The notes: generated from the sequence alone by a model not told the origin. 64,000 bases of DNA from Bordetella parapertussis (GCA_945900965.1 CAMDKM010000001.1:186001-250000); one strand, 5' to 3'. Positions 53,564 to 63,186 are shown, counted from the first letter of the stretch. Numbers and translations are program-made.

Positions 53564-54519
53564 GTGAGCATTCTCACCACACCCGCCCTACCCGCCTACG
53601 GCGAAGATGAACTTGCGGCGCTTTCTCATGCGGCACTCATTGACCTGCTGATCCGCGACGAAGACCGCGTGCCGCGCAATGTCATCGATCATTGCGCTTC
53701 GCGGGGTGACGCAATGATTGCGTTGCTGCACGCAAAAATCGAAAACGAGGATCCCTGGCTTGACGAGACGGTGCTCGGCGCATCGTGGCTAGTGCTGCAC
53801 GCCGCCATGATTGCCGGCTTGATTGCGTCGGAATCGGCCGGACTCTTTCATGTTCGGCTGTTGCGGCGCATCGATGAAGCGGACGACGATGACTTGCATG
53901 ACTGGCTCGCCGGCGCCTGGCCCTGGTTTTCATCGACAAGCCTCGATCCGTAATCGAAGCCGTGCGGCGTCTGAACGAAGACGCGGAGCTTTATTGGTTC
54001 ACTCGCTGCACGGCGGCGGAAATCATTGTTGCCTGGGCCTCGCGCGAAAATCCCGCCGCGCTGGATCGCGAACTCGACGCCCTGGCGCAACGCGCCGTCG
54101 ATAAGAACGAAGACTGGGATTTACGCATCGCGGCGGGCTACTTGTTGCTTGGCTTTCCGCGCGAGCGCCACCGCGGCTTATACGCTGAACCTGGCGCCGC
54201 AGAGCCGACTCCTTTTTTTGACTTTTCCGATGAGGAGATCGCTCTTGCTTTCGCGCGAGGCCACGACCAGGGCGACTGGGAACGTATGGGCGAACCCTGG
54301 AAGTTCTACGCCCCCGGCGTCATTGCGGCCCGGCAAGATCGTTGGGGGCGCGAGGATGCTAACGGTGGGGAAGACGAAACCGATCTCGACGACGACCATT
54401 TCGACCCGATTCCTCATACTTACGTGCGCGAGACCGAAAAGGTCGGACGCAACGACCCTTGCCCTTGCGGAAGCGACAAGAAATACAAAAAATGCTGCTT
54501 GCTCAGGGAAGATGCCTGA
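53564..54519 (+). pseudogene. DUF1186/SEC-C protein gene broken by a frameshift
   Basis: The first frame starts at about GTG 53564 (VSILTTPALPAYGEDELAAL) and runs to [15 protein letters not shown] and a stop at 53951. The second frame continues as [20 protein letters not shown] and ends in [19 protein letters not shown], a complete SEC-C zinc motif. Together they give a DUF1186-type protein with C-terminal SEC-C. The frames meet at the T run ggtttt (53925-53930), where one extra T would restore reading. SEC-C domains bind zinc and occur in SecA and in uncharacterised proteins. The break may be a mutation or a sequencing error. Confidence 0.75.
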
Positions 54520-54597
54520 CGAACCCAAGCAAAGCGCCTTGACGATCCGTGGTCATGACTCTATGCTTTACATATTACCTATCGATAAGGGTTCAGT

Positions 54598-54804
54598 ATG
54601 AGTGCGGTAACTGTTTCCGAGAAATATCAGGTCGTAATTCCCAAAGCCGTGCGTGACGCCCTGGATATCCGCCCCGGCCAGAAAATCGAAGTCATCGTGT
54701 ATGAAGGCCGGGCCGAATTTGTGCCGGTGCGCGATATGAAAGCCATGCGTGGCTTTTTGCGGGGTATGGACACCGGATTCGCGCGCGACAAGGATCGGGT
54801 GTGA
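54598..54804 (+). CDS. vapB: AbrB/VapB-family antitoxin
   Basis: The 68-aa protein is a swapped-hairpin AbrB-type DNA-binding domain (VTVSEKYQVVIPKAVRDALD, RPGQKIEVIVYEGRAEFVPV) with a short toxin-binding tail (MRGFLRGMDTGFARDKDRV). ATG 54598 lies downstream of taagggttcagt. It overlaps the PIN toxin gene by 4 nt, so the pair is translationally coupled. By analogy the complex represses this operon. Confidence 0.9.
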   Translation: MSAVTVSEKYQVVIPKAVRDALDIRPGQKIEVIVYEGRAEFVPVRDMKAMRGFLRGMDTGFARDKDRV

Positions 54805-55181
54805 ACGTCGTTGACTCCTCCGGTTGGCTCGAATATTTTGCCGACGCCCCAAATGCAAAAGTTTTCGCCAAACCAATTCTCGATACCGAGCAGCTCGTGG
54901 TGCCGACCATCTGCCTGCTCGAAGTATTCAAGCGCGTCCTTCAACAGCGTGGTGAGAATGACGCATTGCGAGTCGTTGCGCACATGCGTCAGGGACAAGT
55001 TGTAGCGCTTGATTCCGGAATCGCGCTGCTCGCCGCCAAACTGGGTGCGGCACACAAGTTGCCGCTGGCAGATTCCGTCATTCTTGCCATTGCCCGCGCT
55101 CACGGCGCAACCATCTGGACCCAGGATGCCGATTTTCAAGGCATCGAAGGCGTGCGCTACACCGCCAAGAACCTAGGCTGA
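54801..55181 (+). CDS. vapC: VapC-type PIN-domain toxin
   Basis: The 126-aa PIN nuclease from GTG 54801 has the acidic motifs MNVVDSSGWLEYFAD, TICLLEVFKRVLQQ, LPLADSVILAIARAH and TIWTQDADFQGIEGV. This is the complete four-acidic-residue active site. It is a different subfamily from the VapC-like toxin at 2802-3224, whose antitoxin is Phd-type. It is probably an RNase that stops growth when free of its antitoxin; the target RNA is unknown. Confidence 0.92.
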   Translation: MNVVDSSGWLEYFADAPNAKVFAKPILDTEQLVVPTICLLEVFKRVLQQRGENDALRVVAHMRQGQVVALDSGIALLAAKLGAAHKLPLADSVILAIARAHGATIWTQDADFQGIEGVRYTAKNLG

Positions 55182-55713
55182 CCGCCGGCCAGCACACCGC
55201 TTGCGTGGTAAACAATCGGGCCACAGAAAGGCAAATCCACTGCTCCCAAGAGGCCCGGAAACCCGTCTAAAGGTTTCCTCGACCGCGCAAATCGGGGAAG
55301 GGATTACCGGCTACGTTTGTCATTCCCGTGCAAACGGGAATCCAGTTACTGAAACGATCAATTTCGCATCTTTCCGACTCCCACTACGCTCCTGACGTTG
55401 ACGGCGGCAAAGCACAAATCGGTAATCCTGGAAAAGGCGATTGAATCACGGAGGACACGGTGTGGCGCACGGACACGTTACCGACGTAGTCGGCCGATTG
55501 CGGATAGTGCGCCGAAGCACCGCCTCCCGCCCCGGATGGCTATGCCAACGCCGTGTCGGCGGTGCCGGAGGAAATCCAAGAACTTATACGGCCCCGGCCT
55601 CTCACCCAGAAAGTGAGCGTACAAAGATAACCATCTCATTGTTTTGCCCCGTGATCTCCGTGTTCTCCGTGATTCAACGGTTTTTTTAGGGTAATACCTC
55701 GAATCCATACCAA
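55182..55713. other. Repeat-filled spacer before the CRISPR region, no gene seen
   Basis: The spacer contains a REP-like palindrome (gtcattcccgtgcaaacggg, 55319-55345). It also has a long inverted repeat whose left end ttgaatcacggaggacacgg (55441-55460) matches the inverted right end (55658-55677) at 19 of 20 positions. No credible gene was found in 532 nt. Confidence 0.7.
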
Positions 55714-55992
55714 ATGAGCATGAAAGACAGATACTTGTATGGCAACGCACCCGCCGAAGTCAGCCCGGCGGCGGGAGTGCAGGGCATCCTTATCCGCGGC
55801 CTTGACGGTACCTTGATGTTTCGCGTTTATCACGACCGCAATGGCGAGCGCTTCACCGACTATGAAACCCGACATGACGATCTGAGCGTGACCATCGACG
55901 CCGACGCGCTGGCCGCGTTTTACAAGATCGGCGAGCGCAATATTCTTGACCACGGTCCGGCAGTGCTGGGGCTGGAGGAAGTCCGGGACTGA
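55714..55992 (+). CDS. Conserved-looking small protein of unknown function
   Basis: The 92-aa protein begins MSMKDRYLYGNAPAEVSPAA, followed by GVQGILIRGLDGTLMFRVYH, FTDYETRHDDLSVTIDADAL and ILDHGPAVLGLEEVRD. The even spacing of acidic and aromatic residues and the proper start suggest a real gene, though no family name or function is recognised. It ends 64 nt before cas3 on the same strand but is probably not part of the cas operon. Confidence 0.6.
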   Translation: MSMKDRYLYGNAPAEVSPAAGVQGILIRGLDGTLMFRVYHDRNGERFTDYETRHDDLSVTIDADALAAFYKIGERNILDHGPAVLGLEEVRD

Positions 55993-56015
55993 AACTATTT
56001 TTGCGGCGACGCTTG

Positions 56016-56036
56016 GATTCTCATGATTTGAGAGTC
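56016..56036 (+). promoter_or_regulatory. Dyad symmetry just upstream of cas3
   Basis: GATTCTCA and TGAGAGTC form an inverted repeat (7 of 8 pairs) around TGATT, ending 20 nt before the cas3 ATG. It could be an operator or a short hairpin in the leader of the cas mRNA. Confidence 0.35.
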
Positions 56037-56056
56037 TGAGGGCGCAAACTGGTTAC

Positions 56057-58699
56057 ATGCAACAATCTAGCGACATGAACCGAACTTCCGCAATGTTCCG
56101 CTATTGGGGCAAGGCAGACCCTAAATATGAGGGAGATCCCAAGTGGCATCCGCTCGTTTATCACTGTCTGGATGTGGCGGCGGTTGCGCGCACATGGTGG
56201 GATCAGAGTCCGGCAATGAGCCGGACATTCTTGGCGGCGTTCGATCAAGACAACTCCGCCAAAGAGCAATTAGCCGCGTGGGTACTGTTCTTCGTAGCGC
56301 TGCACGATCTCGGCAAATTCGACATCCGTTTTCAGCTTAAAGCACCAGATACCCTCGCTGCCGCATGGCGAAAAATGGAGAAGAGCGACCATGGTCTCGC
56401 ATCCAGAAAAGTACAAGATTTTGACCACGGCCATGGCGGTATTGGTTGGGCGAGACGGGAATACAAGGATTGGATAAGCCAATCGGATGAAGAGCAAATC
56501 ATTTGGACAGGCTGGCAGCCTTGGTTGTCCGCAGTCACTGGACATCATGGCGATTACTTGGATTCTAATTTTTCCGGGCTAGAGCTCGACACGGATCAAG
56601 AACTCATCGATCACGACCGGAATGCACGACAAAATTTCGTGCGCTTGCTGGAAACTCTATTTCTCGCACCCACTGGGTTAAGTCTGAAAAGCGTCCCGCC
56701 TGGATGTTCGCAGCCCGCCCGGGCTTTCCTCGCAGGATTTTGTGCGGTAAGTGACTGGGTCGGGTCCAACACTGCATTTTTCAAGTACCACGCGCTAACA
56801 GCCGGGCCGAGGGCTTATTTCTGCGACCGTTTGGCGCACATTCAAGCCGAAGACCTACTCAAGCGCTTCGGCTTGCTTGCCACCTCTGAAGATTACGCTG
56901 GAGTGCGTGCGCTACTTGGCAGCAATGAACAACCCCGTGGCGTGCAAACAGAAATCGACAGCTTGCCTGCCACCACTGGCTTGACTCTCATCGAGGCCCC
57001 CACCGGCAGCGGAAAGACCGAGGCCGCGCTGGCCTATGCCTGGCGCCTGCTTGATGCTGGTGTCGCAGACAGCATAGTCTTCGCCTTGCCTACACAAGCC
57101 ACGGCCAACGCCATGCTAACCCGAGCGCAAGCATTTGCCGCCCGCATATTCGGCGACGCGAACGTTGTGCTGGCGCATGGGAAAAGCCAATTCAATGAAG
57201 CCTTTCGCAAACTGGCCGAAGATGGGAAGCGGGAAACGTCGCAAGGCAAAATTGAGGCATCCGTGCAGTGCGCAACTTGGCTTGCCAGTAGCCGCAAGCG
57301 GGTGTTTCTTGGGCAAGTGGGCATATGTACGGTCGATCAGGTTTTGCTTTCGGTTTTGCCGGTGCGACACAAATTTGTCCGGGGTTTCGGGCTGGGTAAA
57401 TCTGTGCTGATCGTCGACGAGGTTCACGCCTACGACGCCTACATGTATGGCTTGCTTGGCGAAGTGCTTCGTGCTCAGAAGGGCGCGGGCGGGAGCGCCA
57501 TTTTGTTATCGGCCACCCTGCCTGCGAAACAGCGCAATCAACTCTTTCAAGCCTGGGGTGGCAGTGGAATACCGGATGCGCCTTACCCGGTTATCTGGCA
57601 AACGTCGGGAGGCCCTGTTAATCCGCGCACCGTTGTCACTGCCCAGCTTCCGGCTCGGCGCGTAGTTGAAGTCGAATGTCTCAAGCTTGATCAGGCTTTC
57701 CCGGACTCGGATTTGATCGCCCGCATCGTCAAGGCAGCGGAAGCGGGTGCACAGGTTGCCGTAGTGATGAATTTGGTTGACGACGCGCAACGGCTGGCCC
57801 GTCTGCTGCACGCATCTGCTGACGTTGAAGTCGAGGTTTTCCATGCGCGCTTTCGCTTCGTTGACCGGCAGGAAAAAGAGCGCGCCTGCATCAATAATTT
57901 CGGGAGCAAGGCCCCTCGTACTAAGGGCCGTATTCTGGTGGCAACGCAAGTCGTCGAACAGAGCCTTGACCTCGATTTTGACTGGATGCTTACGCAGATC
58001 AGCCCTGTTGACCTGCTGTTTCAGCGTCTGGGACGATTGCATCGGCACGCTCGCGCTAGACCGGCCGGATTTGAATCACCCCGCTGCACCGTGCTCTCAG
58101 TGGCAGGTGACGACTATGGCTTGCACAAACTTATTTACGGCAATACACGAGTATTGTGGCGCACCGAGCAACTCTTGTCCGGCTCATCAGAGATCGTGTT
58201 TCCCGATGCCTATCGAAATTGGCTCGAGCGGGTTTACCAGCGTGACGATTGGGACGATGAGCCAGTGAAAATTGCAGTGGAATTTGATAGCTTTAGTTCC
58301 GAACAAATCTCCCGTGAAAAGGATGCGCAGCGGCTGACCACCATGACTGTCAGCAGCTTTCGCGATGAGGATGACCGAATTACGGGGCTGACTCGCGATG
58401 GCGAGATGAGCCTGAGCGTGCTGCCGGTGCTGCTAGATGGTCAGCTACTGGATGGACAAAGACTCATGGATTTGCCGGAGCGCGAACAGGCGGAGGCGGT
58501 TAACCTCAACGCGATCCCTGTGCCTGCCAGTTGGACTGCTCGCCTACAGAATTATCCGTGCGACAAGGAAGGACCGCTGGCCGGCTATCGGCAAATGACG
58601 CTGAAACCAGGGACGCCCGGAAGATGGTTAGCGGCAGACGGCCAATTCCACTATTCTCAGGACTTCGGCATGGAGAAAACTCGCAATGAATCTACTTGA
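56057..58699 (+). CDS. cas3: Type I-E Cas3 helicase-nuclease
   Basis: The 880-aa protein has an N-terminal HD nuclease domain (YHCLDVAAVARTWW; His83-Asp84 in FFVALHDLGKFDIRFQ; TGHHGDY, His163-His164) and an SF2 helicase core. The core shows Walker A APTGSGKT (314-321), DEVH (454-457), SAT (485-487) and a late LLFQRLGRLHRH. Cas3 unwinds and degrades DNA marked by Cascade. The closeness to E. coli Cas3 (YWGK, CLDVAAVA, HD-GKFDIRFQ) and the following genes make it I-E. ATGs at 56075 and 56093 are alternative starts. It overlaps cse1 by 14 nt. Confidence 0.97.
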   Translation: MQQSSDMNRTSAMFRYWGKADPKYEGDPKWHPLVYHCLDVAAVARTWWDQSPAMSRTFLAAFDQDNSAKEQLAAWVLFFVALHDLGKFDIRFQLKAPDTLAAAWRKMEKSDHGLASRKVQDFDHGHGGIGWARREYKDWISQSDEEQIIWTGWQPWLSAVTGHHGDYLDSNFSGLELDTDQELIDHDRNARQNFVRLLETLFLAPTGLSLKSVPPGCSQPARAFLAGFCAVSDWVGSNTAFFKYHALTAGPRAYFCDRLAHIQAEDLLKRFGLLATSEDYAGVRALLGSNEQPRGVQTEIDSLPATTGLTLIEAPTGSGKTEAALAYAWRLLDAGVADSIVFALPTQATANAMLTRAQAFAARIFGDANVVLAHGKSQFNEAFRKLAEDGKRETSQGKIEASVQCATWLASSRKRVFLGQVGICTVDQVLLSVLPVRHKFVRGFGLGKSVLIVDEVHAYDAYMYGLLGEVLRAQKGAGGSAILLSATLPAKQRNQLFQAWGGSGIPDAPYPVIWQTSGGPVNPRTVVTAQLPARRVVEVECLKLDQAFPDSDLIARIVKAAEAGAQVAVVMNLVDDAQRLARLLHASADVEVEVFHARFRFVDRQEKERACINNFGSKAPRTKGRILVATQVVEQSLDLDFDWMLTQISPVDLLFQRLGRLHRHARARPAGFESPRCTVLSVAGDDYGLHKLIYGNTRVLWRTEQLLSGSSEIVFPDAYRNWLERVYQRDDWDDEPVKIAVEFDSFSSEQISREKDAQRLTTMTVSSFRDEDDRITGLTRDGEMSLSVLPVLLDGQLLDGQRLMDLPEREQAEAVNLNAIPVPASWTARLQNYPCDKEGPLAGYRQMTLKPGTPGRWLAADGQFHYSQDFGMEKTRNEST

Positions 58700-60197
58700 A
58701 GACCCGTGGATTCCCGTTCGCGAACGACGCGGCACGGGCCAATTCCACCTGTTGACCTATCGGCAACTGCTTTGCGAATCGGAGGAGAACTGGCAAGTAA
58801 GCCTACCGCGTGACGATTTGGAACTCGCCTGTCTGCAACTGCTGGTGTGCATGACCCAAGTCATGTTTTTGCCGGAGGGCATGCCGATGCTACGAAAGAG
58901 GATGGGCACACCGCTTACGCTGGACGAATTTGCCGCTGGAGTCCACCCGTGCAAGGACTGGTTCTATCTTGACCACTCGACCCAGCCATTCATGCAATCG
59001 CGCGGCGTAAAAGCCGCCGAAGGCACGCCTATCCAAAAGCTACTGATCGGCATGCCTGAGGGCAACAATCACGCATTTTTCAATGAAGCGGGTGAAGTCC
59101 GACATTTAAGCGGTGGGTTGGCGGCAATTGCGTTGTTCAACCAAGCATCCAATTGCCCAAGCTTTGGCGGGGGGTTCAAGGGAAGCCTGCGCGGCGCGGC
59201 GCCGATCACGACCTTGGTGTTCGCCAATACCTTGCGCGAAACTATCTGGCGCAACGTCCTCACACATCCCAGTTTAGCAACTCGTCAGATTGCAATGCCT
59301 GGACTAAAGGCCGATTTGCCGACATGGGTTAGACCCATCACCGAAAAAGCGACCATTCGCTGGAACGAGATCAGCCTCGCGCGCGGACTTTTCTGGCAGC
59401 CCGCACGGGTCGAGTTGGTTAAATCCCCACAAGATGCTTCATGTGGAATTTTGGGCGGAGATTCCGTCCCCGGATACAGTAAGTTCTTAAAAGAAAAATT
59501 CAGCTACACGATAGATGGCGTATGGCCACACCCGCACGGGGCTCTGAATCTGAGTCAAAAAAAAGGTGTGCTTGAGCAGCGATTTGCAAGCTTTACCACT
59601 ACAGCTCCGGCTTGGACACATCTCGCGGAGTTCGTTGTGCCACATGGACTGCATGATGACAATGCCAAGGAAGGTTCGACTCCAGCCGGCGCTGTGACTC
59701 AGGCTGGTGAACTGGGGATTGATCCTCTTAGCCTTTTGATTGGCGGCTACCGCACCAACCAGGCATCAGTGCTGGAACGCCGGCACGAACTGGTGAGCCT
59801 CGCAACTGGCTGGCGCGACGACAAGGAGCGCTTGCGCACATTGGTAAACATTGGCGCGGAGGCTAAGAAAGCCCTGCGCGGCAAGCTCTATTTTGCTGCA
59901 CAGGGAAACAAGGACAAAGGTATGAAAGGAATTGGTGCGGCCATCCATGAGACATCCGAAAAATTATTCTATGCGCGCACTGAAAATCTGATTCATCAAA
60001 CTTTTTCCAACGAATCGACTTGGAAGGAATGGGCTAGTGAACGGCTTCGATTTGCCGAGCGCATTGCGGGACACTGCCGGTTAATCTTCGAAGAACTAAC
60101 CTATCCCTATGTCGCCAAGCCGGAGTTGATTCCGGTAATTGCATGGGCGCGTCGAGGCCTGAATACCGACTTGAAAAAACTGGTGGAGGGAGCATGA
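58686..60197 (+). CDS. casA: Cascade large subunit Cse1 (CasA, Cas8e)
   Basis: The 503-aa protein starts MNLLEDPWIPVRERRGTGQF and shows the Cse1 plan (TYRQLLCESEENWQVSLPRD, LELACLQLLVCMTQVMFLPE, HLSGGLAAIALFNQASNCPS) with a C-terminal helical bundle. In I-E systems Cse1 recognises the PAM and recruits Cas3. It overlaps cas3 by 14 nt and ends with a 4-nt overlap into cse2. The length fits the E. coli protein. Confidence 0.95.
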   Translation: MNLLEDPWIPVRERRGTGQFHLLTYRQLLCESEENWQVSLPRDDLELACLQLLVCMTQVMFLPEGMPMLRKRMGTPLTLDEFAAGVHPCKDWFYLDHSTQPFMQSRGVKAAEGTPIQKLLIGMPEGNNHAFFNEAGEVRHLSGGLAAIALFNQASNCPSFGGGFKGSLRGAAPITTLVFANTLRETIWRNVLTHPSLATRQIAMPGLKADLPTWVRPITEKATIRWNEISLARGLFWQPARVELVKSPQDASCGILGGDSVPGYSKFLKEKFSYTIDGVWPHPHGALNLSQKKGVLEQRFASFTTTAPAWTHLAEFVVPHGLHDDNAKEGSTPAGAVTQAGELGIDPLSLLIGGYRTNQASVLERRHELVSLATGWRDDKERLRTLVNIGAEAKKALRGKLYFAAQGNKDKGMKGIGAAIHETSEKLFYARTENLIHQTFSNESTWKEWASERLRFAERIAGHCRLIFEELTYPYVAKPELIPVIAWARRGLNTDLKKLVEGA

Positions 60198-60649
60198 ACG
60201 GCGAATTACCAGACTTTGTTGCGTTGAAGTCGCGTTTCGATAGCGAGGCTTTCCCTAGCGGAGCGCGCGCGGAGCTGCGACGTGTCGCGGAGTTGGACGG
60301 TGTTGCGTTCTTACCTGCGCTATATCGTTTGTTTCCAGGTCAGCGGCCTGACGAGCACCACCAAAGGATTGCCTTTCTGTTGCCTCATGCTCGGCACAGC
60401 GCGAACGCCAAGGCATTGGGCGCGCAACTGACCGCAGCCAAGATGTCAGAAGCTCGCGTCCTACAAATAGCACGCAGTCGCGCGCCTTTAGACCTTATTC
60501 AGCTGAGGAGATTGCTGATCCACGCTGACCCTGTCGTGGACTGGAAAGTGTTTGGAAAATCGCTCTGGTACTGGAATGAGCTATCCAAGCGTCAGCTAGT
60601 GGAAGATTTCTACCTCGCCCTGTTTACCCCCGCCAAAGGAGTCCAATGA
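60194..60649 (+). CDS. casB: Cascade small subunit Cse2 (CasB)
   Basis: The 151-aa all-helical protein starts at ATG 60194 (MNGELPDFVALKSRFDSEAF). A longer in-frame version would extend into cse1. It contains the Cse2 pattern GARAELRRVAELDGVAFLPA and LDLIQLRRLLIHADPVVDWK. Two copies form the belly of Cascade and stabilise the crRNA-target duplex. Both of its ends overlap neighbours by 4 nt, showing a tightly coupled operon. Confidence 0.93.
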   Translation: MNGELPDFVALKSRFDSEAFPSGARAELRRVAELDGVAFLPALYRLFPGQRPDEHHQRIAFLLPHARHSANAKALGAQLTAAKMSEARVLQIARSRAPLDLIQLRRLLIHADPVVDWKVFGKSLWYWNELSKRQLVEDFYLALFTPAKGVQ

Positions 60650-61779
60650 TGACCGCAATGAATTTCGTCAACTACCATGTGCTGATTTCGCACAGCCCGT
60701 CGTGTCTCAACCGCGACGACATGAATATGCAGAAGACTGCGATATTTGGCGGCGTAAACCGCGTGCGTGTTTCCAGTCAGTCGTTGAAACGCTCGATGCG
60801 TACCAGTGATTACCATCTTGCGAATCTTGGTGTACCTTCTGTACGCACCCGTGACCTGGCTCGCCTCAAGACCCAATTTATCGAATTGTTGAAAGATCGC
60901 TTCGACGCCAAGCGAGTTGCGCTCGCGCTCGAATGGATGTCTGGCAAGGAAGGTATAGCCGAAGGGATTACGGGCGACGCAGTAGCGCCGTGGGCAGTAG
61001 ATGAGATCGCGCACCTGTGCACGCTACTGGGCGAAGAAGGACAAGATCAGAAAAAATTGGAAAAGCTGATCGAAAAAGAGGCCCGGCCATTCCGTGTAGC
61101 AATGAGCAAAGCAAAGGACATTGCATTATCAGGCCGCATGGCTACCAGTGGGCTGATGAGTAGCCTGCCAGTCGATGGCGCCCTTGCTGTCGCCCACGCG
61201 ATTACCACGCACGCAGTCGAGCCGCAGGACGTGGACTGGTTCACTGCGGTGGATGATCTTACCCAAGACGCTGGCGAGACGGGCGCGGGTCATCTGGATA
61301 CTCAGCAATTTTCCTCTGGTGTGTTCTACCGCTACGCCAGTCTAAATCTCAAGCAGTTGCAAGTTAATCTCGGTCTACTGCCGAACATGAAAAGTGCCGA
61401 AACGCCAGAGTCACGCAATGCGGCGCTGGAAATCGCCCGGCATGTATTGCACATGTTGGCAACCGTGGTGCCCGCAGCCAAACAGCAGTCGTTCGCTGCT
61501 CATAATCTGGCTGATTTCGCTATCGTCAGCTTCGCTGAGCAGCCCATTTCGCTGGCCAATGCGTTTGAGGAGCCAGTCGCACGCGAGCACGGCGGCGGCT
61601 TCCTCAAGCCATCGGTAAATTCACTGACCCACTATTGGCTGCGCGTGCACAAAGGCTACGGTTTGAGCGAAACGGCGCGTGCATTTGCGCTGGACAGCGA
61701 AATAAGACTGGACGACATGCCGACTTTTGATTCACTGGCTGGTCTCGAAAACTGGATTGCGCAAGACGGCAAAGAGTAA
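60646..61779 (+). CDS. casC: Cascade backbone subunit Cas7e (CasC)
   Basis: The 377-aa RRM-fold backbone protein has MNFVNYHVLISHSPSCLNRD, FGGVNRVRVSSQSLKRSMRT and the late EEPVAREHGGGFLKPSVNSL. Six copies line the crRNA in I-E Cascade. It begins at ATG 60646, overlapping cse2 by 4 nt, and is followed 4 nt later by cas5e. The length is close to the E. coli protein. Confidence 0.96.
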   Translation: MMTAMNFVNYHVLISHSPSCLNRDDMNMQKTAIFGGVNRVRVSSQSLKRSMRTSDYHLANLGVPSVRTRDLARLKTQFIELLKDRFDAKRVALALEWMSGKEGIAEGITGDAVAPWAVDEIAHLCTLLGEEGQDQKKLEKLIEKEARPFRVAMSKAKDIALSGRMATSGLMSSLPVDGALAVAHAITTHAVEPQDVDWFTAVDDLTQDAGETGAGHLDTQQFSSGVFYRYASLNLKQLQVNLGLLPNMKSAETPESRNAALEIARHVLHMLATVVPAAKQQSFAAHNLADFAIVSFAEQPISLANAFEEPVAREHGGGFLKPSVNSLTHYWLRVHKGYGLSETARAFALDSEIRLDDMPTFDSLAGLENWIAQDGKE

Positions 61780-61783
61780 CGTC

Positions 61784-62458
61784 ATGCCCAACTTTCTCAT
61801 CTTGCGACTGGACGGGCCCATGCAGGCCTGGGGTACACATACGTTCGAGGATTTTCGACCTTCCAATTTGTATCCGACGCGCAGCGGGCTCTTGGGATTG
61901 CTAGGTGCCTGTCTAGGCGTGGAGCGCCGCGATTTGGCGGGACTGGAAAATCTTGCTGCCAGCGTTGAATTTACCGTGCGAGTGGACAGTGAACTTGCTC
62001 GCCCGGGCGGGGGGAACTCCGTCAAAAAAGCGGGAATCAAGCTGGCGGATTTTCATACGGTAATGGACGCGCGCAAGGTTGATGGCTCGGTTAACAAATT
62101 TCCCGTGGTTTCGCGACGAGAGTACTTATTCGACGCCGCATTTACCGTGGCAATAGGAAGTCAAAGTAATGCCACTATCAGTCTTGATCAGATCGCCAGC
62201 GCATTGCGACGCCCTTTTTTTACTCCTGCCCTGGGCCGGCGTTCGTGTCCGCCGACACGGCCGATTTTAGAAGGGCAAGTTGAAGCAACCAGCGCGTTGG
62301 AAGCGCTGGCGGAAACCGATCCGCAAGGAGGGCTGATCTATAGCGAAACAAAGGAATCGGAACAGCCTATTCGACTGCGCGATGTGCCCATCTATGGAAA
62401 AACGCGCCAGTTTGCAACGCGGATCGTGCATCTGCACAAGGGGCCAAAATGTTCCTGA
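61784..62458 (+). CDS. casD: Cascade subunit Cas5e (CasD)
   Basis: The 224-aa protein starts at ATG 61784 (MPNFLILRLDGPMQAWGTHT) and continues FRPSNLYPTRSGLLGLLGAC, the Cas5e N-terminal RRM. The central segment VVSRREYLFDAAFTVAIGSQ is typical. Cas5e caps the 5' handle of the crRNA. It overlaps cas6e by 10 nt. Confidence 0.95.
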   Translation: MPNFLILRLDGPMQAWGTHTFEDFRPSNLYPTRSGLLGLLGACLGVERRDLAGLENLAASVEFTVRVDSELARPGGGNSVKKAGIKLADFHTVMDARKVDGSVNKFPVVSRREYLFDAAFTVAIGSQSNATISLDQIASALRRPFFTPALGRRSCPPTRPILEGQVEATSALEALAETDPQGGLIYSETKESEQPIRLRDVPIYGKTRQFATRIVHLHKGPKCS

Positions 62459-63072
62459 GCCGAGTTGAATTGCCCTGTGAGGCCGCGCGAAATCCCTACG
62501 ATCTACACAGGAACCTATGGCGGCTGTTCCCGGGCGAAGAACGCGAGTCGCGTGATTCCGGCGAAGCTGATCGGCAAGGTTTCCTGTTTCGCATCGAGCA
62601 TAGTGCCACCGGCCGGCCAACCCGATTGTTGGTGCAATCGCGACGGCCTCCGGAAGTTACGGGAGGTATCGCGCTCGTGAGGACGCGTGAATTTATCCCA
62701 AAGCCCGTAACCGGTCAGCGTCTGGCATTTCTCCTGACGGCTAATCCGATCAAGACCATTGCGGACGCACAGCGCGAAGCAAAGTCAGGCAAACAATCCG
62801 AGAAATGCCGCGTGCCTCTCATTAAGGAAGACGAGCAACGCGCGTGGCTGGTACGCAAGCTCTCCGTGGGCGCGGAAATCGAAGCGACCGACGTACTCCC
62901 GCATCCGCCGACTTATTTCAGAAAAGGCAATCGAGGTGGGAAACTCGTGACCTGTACCTTCGAGGGCGTATTGCGCGTGCGCGATCCCGGCTCTTTGGCA
63001 ACGCTCATGGAGAACGGCATCGGCCCAGCCAAAGCTTTCGGCTGCGGCCTGCTCCTCGTACGCCGTGTCTGA
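62449..63072 (+). CDS. casE: CRISPR endoribonuclease Cas6e (CasE)
   Basis: The 207-aa protein starts MFLSRVELPCEAARNPYDLH, placing His20 in the position of the E. coli catalytic His. The C-terminal glycine-rich RNA-binding loop is IGPAKAFGCGLLLVRRV. Cas6e cuts the CRISPR precursor within each repeat and stays on the 3' hairpin. After it, the usual direct run into cas1 is interrupted by a toxin-antitoxin pair. Confidence 0.95.
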   Translation: MFLSRVELPCEAARNPYDLHRNLWRLFPGEERESRDSGEADRQGFLFRIEHSATGRPTRLLVQSRRPPEVTGGIALVRTREFIPKPVTGQRLAFLLTANPIKTIADAQREAKSGKQSEKCRVPLIKEDEQRAWLVRKLSVGAEIEATDVLPHPPTYFRKGNRGGKLVTCTFEGVLRVRDPGSLATLMENGIGPAKAFGCGLLLVRRV

Positions 63073-63186
63073 CGCTTCCCGAGATTCGCGAGGAAAGACG
63101 CCTCATGGCCGCGACGACAGCTCTTTCCGTCGCTCCGGCGAGGGAGGTACACTGAAAGCTGTTCTGATTTCCACGGAGGGTTCCCC

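Noticed and set aside
53925-53932. Programmed -1 frameshift site in the SEC-C gene
   Set aside because: The T run does not fit the X-XXY-YYZ pattern in the zero frame and no clear stimulatory hairpin follows.
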